A stretch of DNA of 63,399 nt from NCBI GenBank assembly GCA_021730945.1, contig JAKFYH010000031.1:1-63399 (forward strand), in the 5' to 3' direction. Each line of letters opens with the position of its first letter. Within the stretch, counting starts at the first letter, position 1. Under the pieces are notes generated by a model. It was given only the letters and a program-made list of their open reading frames with translations, was not told the DNA's origin and did not search any database. This document shows, piece by piece, positions 26,183 through 32,854 of this stretch. The position numbers and the translations under genes were made by a program. The DNA comes from Acidobacteriota bacterium. Its GTDB lineage: Bacteria > Acidobacteriota > Vicinamibacteria > Vicinamibacterales > UBA2999.

Positions 26183-26438
26183 GGGTCGGCTCCGCCTCGC
26201 CGGCGAGCAGGATCGCCGCGGCCTTTCTGGGGGTGATCTCTTCCCGCGGATCAGCCCGATGCGCGCACTGCACCAGCGGCAGTTGGACCCGGCGACTCTT
26301 CCTGGTGGCCGCCGGCTCGCGGGCGAGGCCCTGCCGCAACAGGTCGGCGACCGCGTCCTTGAGCTTGCGCTTGTCGCGAACGGCCCGCAGCTTGACGTCG
26401 CGCAAGAGATCGTCGGGCAGGTCGAGCGTCGTCTTCAC
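26169..26438 (-). CDS. VapB-type antitoxin
   Basis: An 89-residue protein with an N-terminal ribbon-helix-helix-like segment (MKTTLDLPDDLLRDVKLRA), a basic middle and a C-terminal tail likely to clasp the toxin. The start is GTG at 26438. It overlaps the PIN toxin gene, the standard vapBC order. An inverted repeat immediately upstream may be its operator. Confidence 0.83.
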   Translation of the reverse strand: MKTTLDLPDDLLRDVKLRAVRDKRKLKDAVADLLRQGLAREPAATRKSRRVQLPLVQCAHRADPREEITPRKAAAILLAGEAEPTRDPV

Positions 26439-26443
26439 TGAGC

Positions 26444-26469
26444 CATCATACCAGTAAGCTGGTTTGATG
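26444..26469. promoter_or_regulatory. Putative VapB operator
   Basis: CATCATACCAG (26444-26454) and CTGGTTTGATG (26459-26469) are inverted arms matching at 10 of 11 positions around TAAG. They end 5 nt upstream of the vapB start codon, where an autoregulatory operator of a ribbon-helix-helix antitoxin would lie. Confidence 0.45.
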
Positions 26470-26581
26470 GCATTCAGATGACCTGGCGCCGCGGATTCCG
26501 GCCAGGCCGGAGGCTGGGTTCCGCCGACGTTGCGGCCCGGTCACCGGCTTAACTGTGGCAGAATCGGCAGACCCAATCACC

Positions 26582-28081
26582 ATGACGACACCCACTGCCC
26601 AGGACCGCGCCTTTTTCGGCCACCCGCGTGGCCTGTCCACGCTGTTCTTCACCGAGATGTGGGAACGCTTCAGCTACTACGGCATGCGGGCGTTGCTGCT
26701 GCTCTACATGACCGCGCCGTTGTCGGCGGGCGGACTGGGGTTCGACGCCGCGCAGGGCGGCGCCGTCTACGGGCTCTACACCTCGATGGTCTACCTGGCG
26801 ACCATGCCCGGTGGCTGGATCGCGGACCGGTTGATCGGTCCGCGCCGCGCCGTGCTGTACGGCGGCATCATCATCGCCGCCGGCCACTTCAGCATGGCGG
26901 TGCCGTCGCTGGCGACGTTCTATCTCGGCCTGTTCCTGATTGTGATCGGCACCGGCCTGCTCAAGGGCAACGTCAGCGTCATCGTTGGCAAGCTCTACGG
27001 CGCCACCGACATCCGCCGTGATGCCGGCTTCTCGATTTTCTACATGGGCATCAACCTCGGCGCGTTTCTGGCGCCGCTGGTGTGCGGCTACCTGGGACAG
27101 CAGGTGAGCTGGCACCTCGGGTTTGCCGCGGCCGGCGTCGGCATGCTGATTGGCGTCGTCCAGTATGTGATGGGCGCGAGCAACCTTGGTGAGGCCGGCA
27201 TCGATCCGGCGCCGGCCCCGACGCCGGAGATTGCCGCGCAGTGGAAGCGCCAGGTGCAGACCTGGGTTGGCGGCAGCGCCGTTCTGGTGGTGGTAGCCGC
27301 ACTGGCAGCCTACTTCGGTCTGCTACAGGTGTCGGCGACCGAGGTCAGCGATGGCGCCGGGGTGTTTCTGCTGCTGGTTGTCGTCGGCTTTTTCGGCTGG
27401 CTGATGTTCTCGGGCGGCTGGACACCTGAGGAGAAGAAGCGCCTGTATGTCATCGCGGTCCTGTTCTTCGCGGCGTCGCTCTTCTGGTCGGTGTTCGAGC
27501 AGGCGGGATCGACCTTGAACCTGTTTGCCGACCGCAGCACGCGCAACCAGGTGCTGGGCATGGCCTATCCCAGCAGTTGGTTTCAGTCGATGAACTCGCT
27601 GTTCATCTTCGCGTTCGCGCCGGTCATCGCGTGGCTGTGGATCAAGATGGCGTCGAGCGGCAAGGAGCCGACCAGCCCGACCAAATTTGGCTTCGGCCTG
27701 ATCTTCGTCGGCGCCGGATTTCTGATTCTGATCATCCCGGCCCGCCTGGCGGAGCAGGGGACCCTGGTCAGTCCGATGTGGCTGACGGCCACTTACTTTC
27801 TGCACACCATCGGTGAACTGGTGCTGAGCCCGGTTGGGTTGAGTGCCATGACCACGCTGGCGCCGGCGCGGATTGCCGGCCTCATGATGGGCGTGTGGTT
27901 CCTGGCCACCTCGGTTGGCAACTTCATCGGTGGCCGCGTCTCGGGCCTCTACGAATCATTCGCCCTGCCCACGCTGTTCGGCGTCGTCGCGGCCTTTGCC
28001 ATCGTGGCCGGGTTAATCCTGCTGGCGCTGGTGCCGTCGATGCGCCAGTTGCTGCCGGCTCAGACCGGGAAGGCGAAATAG
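26582..28081 (+). CDS. POT-family peptide transporter
   Basis: A 499-residue proton-dependent oligopeptide transporter (PTR2/POT, MFS). The N-terminus contains the diagnostic TEMWERFSYYGMRALLLLYM (ExxERFxYYG proton-coupling motif). Many hydrophobic segments follow, including FYMGINLGAFLAPLVCGYLG, FFAASLFWSVFEQAGSTLNL and a late helix SPVGLSAMTTLAP. ATG 26582 is preferred to an in-frame GTG at 26555. The radical SAM gene starts only 28 nt downstream on the same strand, so co-transcription is likely; the transporter may move the substrate or product of those enzymes. Confidence 0.93.
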   Translation: MTTPTAQDRAFFGHPRGLSTLFFTEMWERFSYYGMRALLLLYMTAPLSAGGLGFDAAQGGAVYGLYTSMVYLATMPGGWIADRLIGPRRAVLYGGIIIAAGHFSMAVPSLATFYLGLFLIVIGTGLLKGNVSVIVGKLYGATDIRRDAGFSIFYMGINLGAFLAPLVCGYLGQQVSWHLGFAAAGVGMLIGVVQYVMGASNLGEAGIDPAPAPTPEIAAQWKRQVQTWVGGSAVLVVVAALAAYFGLLQVSATEVSDGAGVFLLLVVVGFFGWLMFSGGWTPEEKKRLYVIAVLFFAASLFWSVFEQAGSTLNLFADRSTRNQVLGMAYPSSWFQSMNSLFIFAFAPVIAWLWIKMASSGKEPTSPTKFGFGLIFVGAGFLILIIPARLAEQGTLVSPMWLTATYFLHTIGELVLSPVGLSAMTTLAPARIAGLMMGVWFLATSVGNFIGGRVSGLYESFALPTLFGVVAAFAIVAGLILLALVPSMRQLLPAQTGKAK

Positions 28082-28109
28082 CGGAGACGCACGGGTTAAG
28101 ATCAGGCTT

Positions 28110-29561
28110 GTGCGGGTAGTTCTCGTCAGCACTTACGATCTGGGACGCCAGCCGTTTGGCCTGGCGTCGCCGGCCGCGTGGTTGAGGCGGGCCGGCTTTC
28201 AGGTGACCTGCGTCGACCTGTCGCGCGAGAAACTCGACGCGGTGCTCGTGGCTGAGGCGGGCCTGGTGGCCTTCTATCTGCCCATGCATACGGCCACGCG
28301 GCTGGCCATGCCGGTCATCGCCAGAATACGCGCGAGCCATCCCATCCTCCTGATCGCAGCCTATGGCCTCTATGCGCCACTGAATGAAGCGTTGCTGCGT
28401 GAGCACGGCGTCTCGATCGTGCTCGGCCCGGAGGCCGAAGCCGATTTGGTCGCGGCGGCCACGTCCTTGAGTGCCATCGGCACCGTGGCATCCGCCTTCG
28501 CTCGCGAACATCACTCCAGCGAGCTATGGCGAGACCTCGCCGTAGCGGCCTCCGGCCGCGTAGGCGGGCCCTTGGCACCTGAGATGGTGTTGCCCCGCTT
28601 GGCGTTCATTCAGCCGGACCGGACCGGTCTGCCGGCACTGGAGAACTACGCCAGTTTGCAGATGCCAGACGGCAGCCGCAAGACTGTCGGCGCCACCGAC
28701 GCCACGCGCGGGTGCAAGCACCGCTGCCGGCACTGTCCGATCGTGCCGGTCTACGACGGGCAGTTTCGCGTGGTTCCGGTCGATGTGGTGATGGCCGACG
28801 TCCGGACCCTGGTGGCGCAGGGCGCCACGCACATCAGCTTCGGCGATCCGGACTTCTTGAATGGTCCAGGCCACGCCCGCAAGCTGATGGAGGCCCTGCA
28901 CGCCGAATTCCCGTCACTCACCTACGACGTGATCATCAAGGTTGAGCACTTGCTGCGGCATCGCGACTTGCTGGAGCCTCTGGCCCGCACCGGCTGCCTG
29001 TTTGTGACGAGCGCCGTCGAAGCCGTGGACGACGAGGTACTGGCCAAGCTGGACAAGGGCCATACCCGAGCCGGCTTTGTCGAGGCCGCAACGCTTTGTC
29101 GCGCTGCGGGCCTCACGCTGGTCCCGACCTTTGTCGCGTTCACGCCGTGGACCACGCTCGATGGGTATCGCGACCTGCTCGACGTGGTGGAGGCGTTGGA
29201 CCTGGTGGCCAACGTCGCTCCGGTGCAGTGGGGGATTCGGCTGCTGGTGACCTGGCAGTCGCGTCTGTTGGAGTTGCCGGACATTCAGGCGGTAGTGGGC
29301 CCCTTCGACTCGCGCTCGTTGACGTTTCCGTGGCGCCATCCCGACCCGCAGGTGGATGAACTCCAGGCGCACGCGATGGCCATCGCCGGCGCGGCCATTC
29401 ACGGCGGCCGCCACGAAGTGTTCGAGGCGATTCGCAGCCTTACGCGATCACCACATCGCGAGGTCACAAGACCGCCAAATCCGCGGACGGCAATCCCGTA
29501 CTTGAACGAACCCTGGTACTGTTGAGCGGAACCCACCGCAGAGCAGGTGGCTCTGTTATGA
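28110..29561 (+). CDS. Radical SAM selenoprotein, CUAEP tail
   Basis: A radical SAM enzyme read here as 483 residues through an in-frame UGA. The N-terminal half resembles a cobalamin-binding Rossmann part (VVLVSTYDLGRQPFGLASPAAW). The 4Fe-4S motif is Cys202, Cys206 and Cys209 in RGCKHRCRHC, followed by a SAM barrel (HISFGDPDFLNG). The frame reaches NEPWYC, then TGA at 29523-29525, then Ala-Glu-Pro and eight more residues to TGA 29559-29561. That stop overlaps the next ATG as ATGA. A SECIS-like stem follows the UGA. I recall CUAEP/CCAEP-tail radical SAM proteins as a named family of unknown function. If UGA is a stop, the product has 471 residues, ends at Cys471 and the gene ends at 29525. 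The start is GTG. Confidence 0.86.
29538..29556 (+). promoter_or_regulatory. Putative bacterial SECIS element
   Basis: In the mRNA, GCAGAGC (29538-29544) pairs with GCUCUGU (29550-29556) in a 7-bp stem with one G-U pair, exposing AGGUG. The loop begins 19 nt after the UGA at 29523-29525. Bacterial SECIS elements are known for a short stem placed about 16-37 nt behind the UGA with a G at the first or second loop position, as here; the loop GGU also resembles the E. coli fdhF loop. It lies inside the extended reading frame. Confidence 0.72.
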
Positions 29562-30865
29562 CGCTTCCACTCGATGCGCGGGAGGCACGGCCCGGACAGC
29601 CCCGCGTGCTGCTGCTGGCCATGACCACCGGCTACCAGACCCGCATGTTCGGCGAGGCCGCGGCGGCCCTCGGCGTCGAGCTGATTTACGCGACCGATCG
29701 CTGCGATCAACTGGACGATCCGTGGCGGGACGGCGCCATCCCCGTTCGGTTTCACGAGGAATGGCGCTCAGTGGACGCCGTCCTCAAGGCGCTTGAGTCA
29801 CGGCCGGTGTCGGGCGTGCTGGCAGTGGGCGATCGCCCCAGCGTGATGGCGGCGTCGATCGCGCGACTCCTGGGTTTGCCCGGCCACTCCACCGAAGCCG
29901 CCGCCATTGCCCGTGACAAGCGTCTCTCGCGCGAGCGCCTGCGGGCGTCAGGATTGCCGGTGCCAGAATTCCAGGCCGTGCCGGCCGGCGTCGACCCGGC
30001 CACCCTGCTCGCGGGCCTTACCTTCCCGGTCGTCATCAAGCCCACGGTTCTGTCGGGTAGCCGCGGGGTGATTCGCGCCGACGATGCGCTGAGTTTTGTG
30101 ACGGCGTTTGACCGCGTGCGCCGGATGTTGGCGTCGAGCGACATTCGCGAGCTGCACGATCCTGAGTCGGATGTGATCCAGATCGAGTCATACATCCCTG
30201 GCAGCGAGTACGCCCTGGAGGGCCTGCTCGATCACGGCGCGTTCCGCACGCTGGCGATGTTCGACAAGCCCGATCCGCTTGACGGCCCCTTCTTCGAGGA
30301 GTCGATTTACGTCACGCCGTCACGGGTGAATCCCGGCATCCAGCAGCAGATCGCCGCCGCCGTGGAGCGCGCGGCCGCGGCCATTGGTCTGCACCACGGT
30401 CCGGTGCATGCCGAATGCCGCGTCAACAGCCGTGGCGTCTACCTCCTGGAGGTGGCGGCGCGTCCCATTGGCGGCCTCTGCGCCAAGGTGCTGCGCTTCG
30501 TGAAACCAGGCGAACCCACGATTGGCCTCGAGCAGTTGATCCTGCGGCAGGCGATTGGCGAGTCGACGGCCGATTGGACGCGCGAGGCAGCGGCCTCGGC
30601 GGTGATGATGATCCCCATTCCGCGCAGTGGCGTCTTTCGTGGCGCCGCCGGAATCGAAGAGGCCAGGGCCGTGGCCGGCGTCGATGAAGTGCTGATTACC
30701 GCGAAAGCCGACCAGCACCTGCTGGCACTGCCGGAGGGGGCGAGCTACCTGGGATTCATCTTCGCACGCGCCGCCTCGCCGGAAGCGGCGGAGCAGGCCG
30801 TGCGAACCGCGCATGAGCGCCTGCGGGTGACCATCGATCCCTGGCTGGAAGTCCTGAACCAGTAG
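29558..30865 (+). CDS. ATP-grasp ligase-like protein
   Basis: A 435-residue ATP-grasp enzyme. An N-terminal Rossmann-like part (PRVLLLAMTTGYQTRMFGEAA) precedes the ATP-grasp fold: LTFPVVIKPTVLSGSRGV for nucleotide binding, and HAECRVNSRGVYLLEVAARPIGG for the metal site. Relatives join carboxylates to amines or thiols, including L-amino acid ligases. ATG 29558 overlaps the read-through stop of the radical SAM gene. In the alternative where UGA is a stop, this ATG would sit 32 nt downstream. The pairing suggests the two enzymes make or modify a small peptide-like metabolite; this is inference. Confidence 0.88.
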   Translation: MTLPLDAREARPGQPRVLLLAMTTGYQTRMFGEAAAALGVELIYATDRCDQLDDPWRDGAIPVRFHEEWRSVDAVLKALESRPVSGVLAVGDRPSVMAASIARLLGLPGHSTEAAAIARDKRLSRERLRASGLPVPEFQAVPAGVDPATLLAGLTFPVVIKPTVLSGSRGVIRADDALSFVTAFDRVRRMLASSDIRELHDPESDVIQIESYIPGSEYALEGLLDHGAFRTLAMFDKPDPLDGPFFEESIYVTPSRVNPGIQQQIAAAVERAAAAIGLHHGPVHAECRVNSRGVYLLEVAARPIGGLCAKVLRFVKPGEPTIGLEQLILRQAIGESTADWTREAAASAVMMIPIPRSGVFRGAAGIEEARAVAGVDEVLITAKADQHLLALPEGASYLGFIFARAASPEAAEQAVRTAHERLRVTIDPWLEVLNQ

Positions 30866-30920
30866 AATCTGCCGCTGTCGTGAACTCGGCGTCTAATCTG
30901 CGGCTGTCGTGAAATCGGCG
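30866..30920. repeat. Two 26-bp direct repeats
   Basis: Copies at 30866-30891 and 30895-30920 differ at two positions; the shared core is GCTGTCGTGAA. They begin AATCTGC, linking them to the dispersed TCTGCGTC family. They fill the space between the convergent ATP-grasp and yggX genes. Confidence 0.7.
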
Positions 30921-30922
30921 GC

Positions 30923-31252
30923 CTATTTCGCCTGGGGCGGCACGAAATCGGGCGGCAGGGCCGACCCTTCGCCGAAGAAGAAGTCTTCCATGTGCTTGCG
31001 GATGAGCTCCTGGCCTTCCTTCTGCCAGGGCATCAGCCGATATTCGTTGAGGATCATCTTCTGCCGATCCTCCCAGAGCTTCCAGGCCTGCGCCGACACG
31101 TTCTCGTAAACGCGCTGGCCGATTTCGCCGGGCCACGGCGCCGCGTCGAGTCCGGGCAGCTCTTTCTGCAACTTCACGCACTGAACCGTGCGGCCCGACT
31201 TGTTGGTGACTGGTTGGTTGCTCGGACCGGTGGGTCCCCCGCACATGCTCAT
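30923..31252 (-). CDS. yggX: Fe(2+)-trafficking protein YggX
   Basis: A 109-residue member of the YggX family, small proteins linked to iron supply and protection of Fe-S clusters from oxidation. The core is plain: RTVQCVKLQKELPGLDAAPW, PGEIGQRVYENVSAQAWKLWEDRQ (in segments), MILNEYRL and KHMEDFFFGEG. The ATG at 31252 is chosen over the longer frame because GGAGG stands 9 nt before it. About 18 residues precede the family's usual start (MSMCGGPTGPSNQPVTNK). It is convergent with the ATP-grasp gene and near an Fe-S radical enzyme, which may be chance. Confidence 0.88.
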   Translation of the reverse strand: MSMCGGPTGPSNQPVTNKSGRTVQCVKLQKELPGLDAAPWPGEIGQRVYENVSAQAWKLWEDRQKMILNEYRLMPWQKEGQELIRKHMEDFFFGEGSALPPDFVPPQAK

Positions 31253-31286
31253 CGACGTGTGCCTCCGCTCCAATCTTACTCCGGCA

Positions 31287-31355
31287 GGCCCTCCCGACAA
31301 GTGGTGCCTCCCGACCCGAAGTGCCCTCCCGACCAGAATTACTTCCCGGCTAGAA
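31287..31355. repeat. Four degenerate 17-18 bp tandem units
   Basis: Units at 31287, 31304, 31321 and 31339 share the frame G(T/G)GCC(C)TCCCGAC followed by A-rich ends. The array forms the spacer between yggX and the small Cys-rich gene. The last unit ends TAGAA, which could contribute a -10 element (TAGAAT). Confidence 0.55.
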
Positions 31356-31363
31356 TCAGTACC

Positions 31364-31579
31364 GTGGAACCCGAAGAGCGTCACCGTTGCTGCTGGTATG
31401 GCCGCCGCACCGCCGACCTGCCTGAAGACATCGGGTCCCACACCATTGTCGACGGCGAACTGGTGTACTGCGCCCACCCCATGTACTGGCCGGTCGTGCG
31501 CTACGAGTTTGACCTTCGCAATTGCGAAGACTGCGACGTCTTCAAGGCCCGCCGCCCGGAACGGCCGCCCGATTCCTAG
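31364..31579 (+). CDS. Small cysteine-rich hypothetical protein
   Basis: A 71-residue acidic-then-basic protein starting at GTG. It has five cysteines: CCW near residue 10, Cys37 (YCAHPMYWP) and CEDC near residue 54, a spacing that could bind zinc or an Fe-S cluster. No family is recognised. The start was chosen from a possible TAGAAT box just upstream and from the absence of credible protein before it. Its stop shares CTAG with the stop of the FkbM gene on the other strand. Confidence 0.5.
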   Translation: MEPEERHRCCWYGRRTADLPEDIGSHTIVDGELVYCAHPMYWPVVRYEFDLRNCEDCDVFKARRPERPPDS

Positions 31580-32346
31580 CGCGTGACCGGCGCAAAGAAA
31601 TCATCCTGCTTGTAGCTGTGGACGCGGCGGTAGCCCACCGCCTCAAGGAACCGGACGATCTCGGATCGCTTCGGTTCTTCCTCGTTGTGTTCGATGGCCA
31701 TGGCGCCGAATCGATAGCGGTCGAACGGGATGCCGCGTAGCGCCTCGAGCTCCGCGCCCTCGATGTCGAGGCTCAGGAAGTGAATAAAGCCAGGCGCCTC
31801 TGCCCGCTCGAGGACCTCGGCCAGGGTCACAGTGGTCAGCTCCACGGCCGGCGCCCGCGACGCCTCCTCTTTCCACTTGCCCAGCGTGTCGGCGATGCCG
31901 CCGAGCCCGTCGTGGGTGTGGAAGAGCACCCGCACGCCGCTCTGGCTCGACACGACTTCCCTGGCCACCGTACATCGGCGGCCGTCCATCGCCACTGGGA
32001 ACGGATCGACGCAGATGCCGGTCCAGCCGCGATCCTCAAGGGCCCGGGTGTTCGAGCCGATTTGGCCGTGGCCGGAACCGACATCGAGAAACACGCCATC
32101 AGTCACGCCGGGAAACATCACTTCGGCCACCCACTTGTCCTGACCAATCTCCGATGGATATGGCGGATTGCCGATCGATTCCTGGTATGCGATCGCGATG
32201 GCCCGGCCGAACGGGAGTTGGCAGCACCGCCGGTTCTCGGCCAGATGGCCGGCGAAGGCCTGCCCCCGAGGGCTGAAGAATGCGGCTGCGACGATGAGCG
32301 GCAGGGCCACCCCGAGGATCAATAGGCGCCGTGCAATGGTCACCAT
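31576..32346 (-). CDS. FkbM-family methyltransferase
   Basis: A 256-residue protein with an N-terminal membrane anchor or signal (LLILGVALPLIVAAAFF) and a SAM-dependent FkbM domain: VFLDVGSGHGQIGSNTRALE (motif I), GICVDPFP and FLSLDIEGAELEALRGIPF. FkbM enzymes usually O-methylate sugars or polyketides. The membrane anchor is uncommon for the family and suggests action at the inner membrane. It is convergent with the small Cys-rich gene and divergent from the KGG stress gene. Confidence 0.88.
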   Translation of the reverse strand: MVTIARRLLILGVALPLIVAAAFFSPRGQAFAGHLAENRRCCQLPFGRAIAIAYQESIGNPPYPSEIGQDKWVAEVMFPGVTDGVFLDVGSGHGQIGSNTRALEDRGWTGICVDPFPVAMDGRRCTVAREVVSSQSGVRVLFHTHDGLGGIADTLGKWKEEASRAPAVELTTVTLAEVLERAEAPGFIHFLSLDIEGAELEALRGIPFDRYRFGAMAIEHNEEEPKRSEIVRFLEAVGYRRVHSYKQDDFFAPVTR

Positions 32347-32573
32347 CTGATTGTAGTGATCCTCGGCAGCTCAGGGCCCATATGTAGCGATTGTATACAC
32401 ATGGATGGGCTGGCGCCAATTTTGTCTTTGCCTGTATCTTCGTAAATAGCTGAAAACAAGATTGTTACGGGAACGCTCGGTCAGCTGAGCTGGCACGTTA
32501 TTCGCTACATAACACGGTAGCTACGGATGCCATTCACCACCGGATGGCGTCAAATCACCAGCAGGAGGTGACC
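32347..32573. other. AT-richer intergenic region
   Basis: This 227-bp gap between divergent genes is AT-richer than its surroundings. It holds a short palindrome CAGCTGAGCTG (32482-32492) and possible promoter words (TTGTCT then TAAATA near 32425-32451), none convincing. No reading frame stands out. It probably controls the downstream KGG stress gene. Confidence 0.4.
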
Positions 32574-32774
32574 GTGTTCGAGATTCGAAAGGCACGCCGG
32601 GGTTTTGCGTCGATGTCAGCCGAGAAGCAGCGCGAGATTGCCAGCAAGGGTGGCCGGGCCGCGCACGCCAAGGGGACCGCGCACGAATGGTCGGCTGATG
32701 AAGCCCGCGCCGCCGGACGCAAGGGCGGTCAGGCCAGCCGCGGCGGTCGCGGCAAACTGCCGTCGGTCGCGTAA
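32574..32774 (+). CDS. KGG-motif stress protein
   Basis: A 66-residue hydrophilic protein of the KGG/con-10 (YciG-like) family: RRGFASMSAEKQREIASKGG, then RAAHAKGTAHEWS and EARAAGRKGGQASRGG. The two KGG boxes and alternating acidic-basic character are typical of desiccation or general-stress proteins. GTG 32574 is chosen because a perfect AGGAGGTG lies 3-5 nt upstream; an ATG at 32544 would add ten residues but places that ribosome site inside the gene. Confidence 0.85.
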   Translation: MFEIRKARRGFASMSAEKQREIASKGGRAAHAKGTAHEWSADEARAAGRKGGQASRGGRGKLPSVA

Positions 32775-32854
32775 TTCGGCCGACGCGGGTCACGACCCGC
32801 ACTCGGGAAGAGAGAAGTGCCGCGCCACCCTCCCCGGCCGGTACTTCTCACTTC

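Noticed and set aside
29533-29550. Alternative hairpin CCACC/GGTGG after the UGA
   Set aside because: It has 5 bp and an 8-nt loop starting 12 nt after the UGA, too close for a bacterial SECIS, and excludes the longer 7-bp stem.
29522-29557. TTG start for the ATP-grasp gene 36 nt upstream
   Set aside because: It would begin inside the UGA context, has no ribosome site and adds residues (SGTHRRAGGSV) unlike the family; ATG 29558 fits better.
30923-31477. 184-codon version of yggX
   Set aside because: The first 75 codons cover the intergenic tandem units and the start of the small Cys-rich gene on the other strand; the YggX fold begins after ATG 31252.
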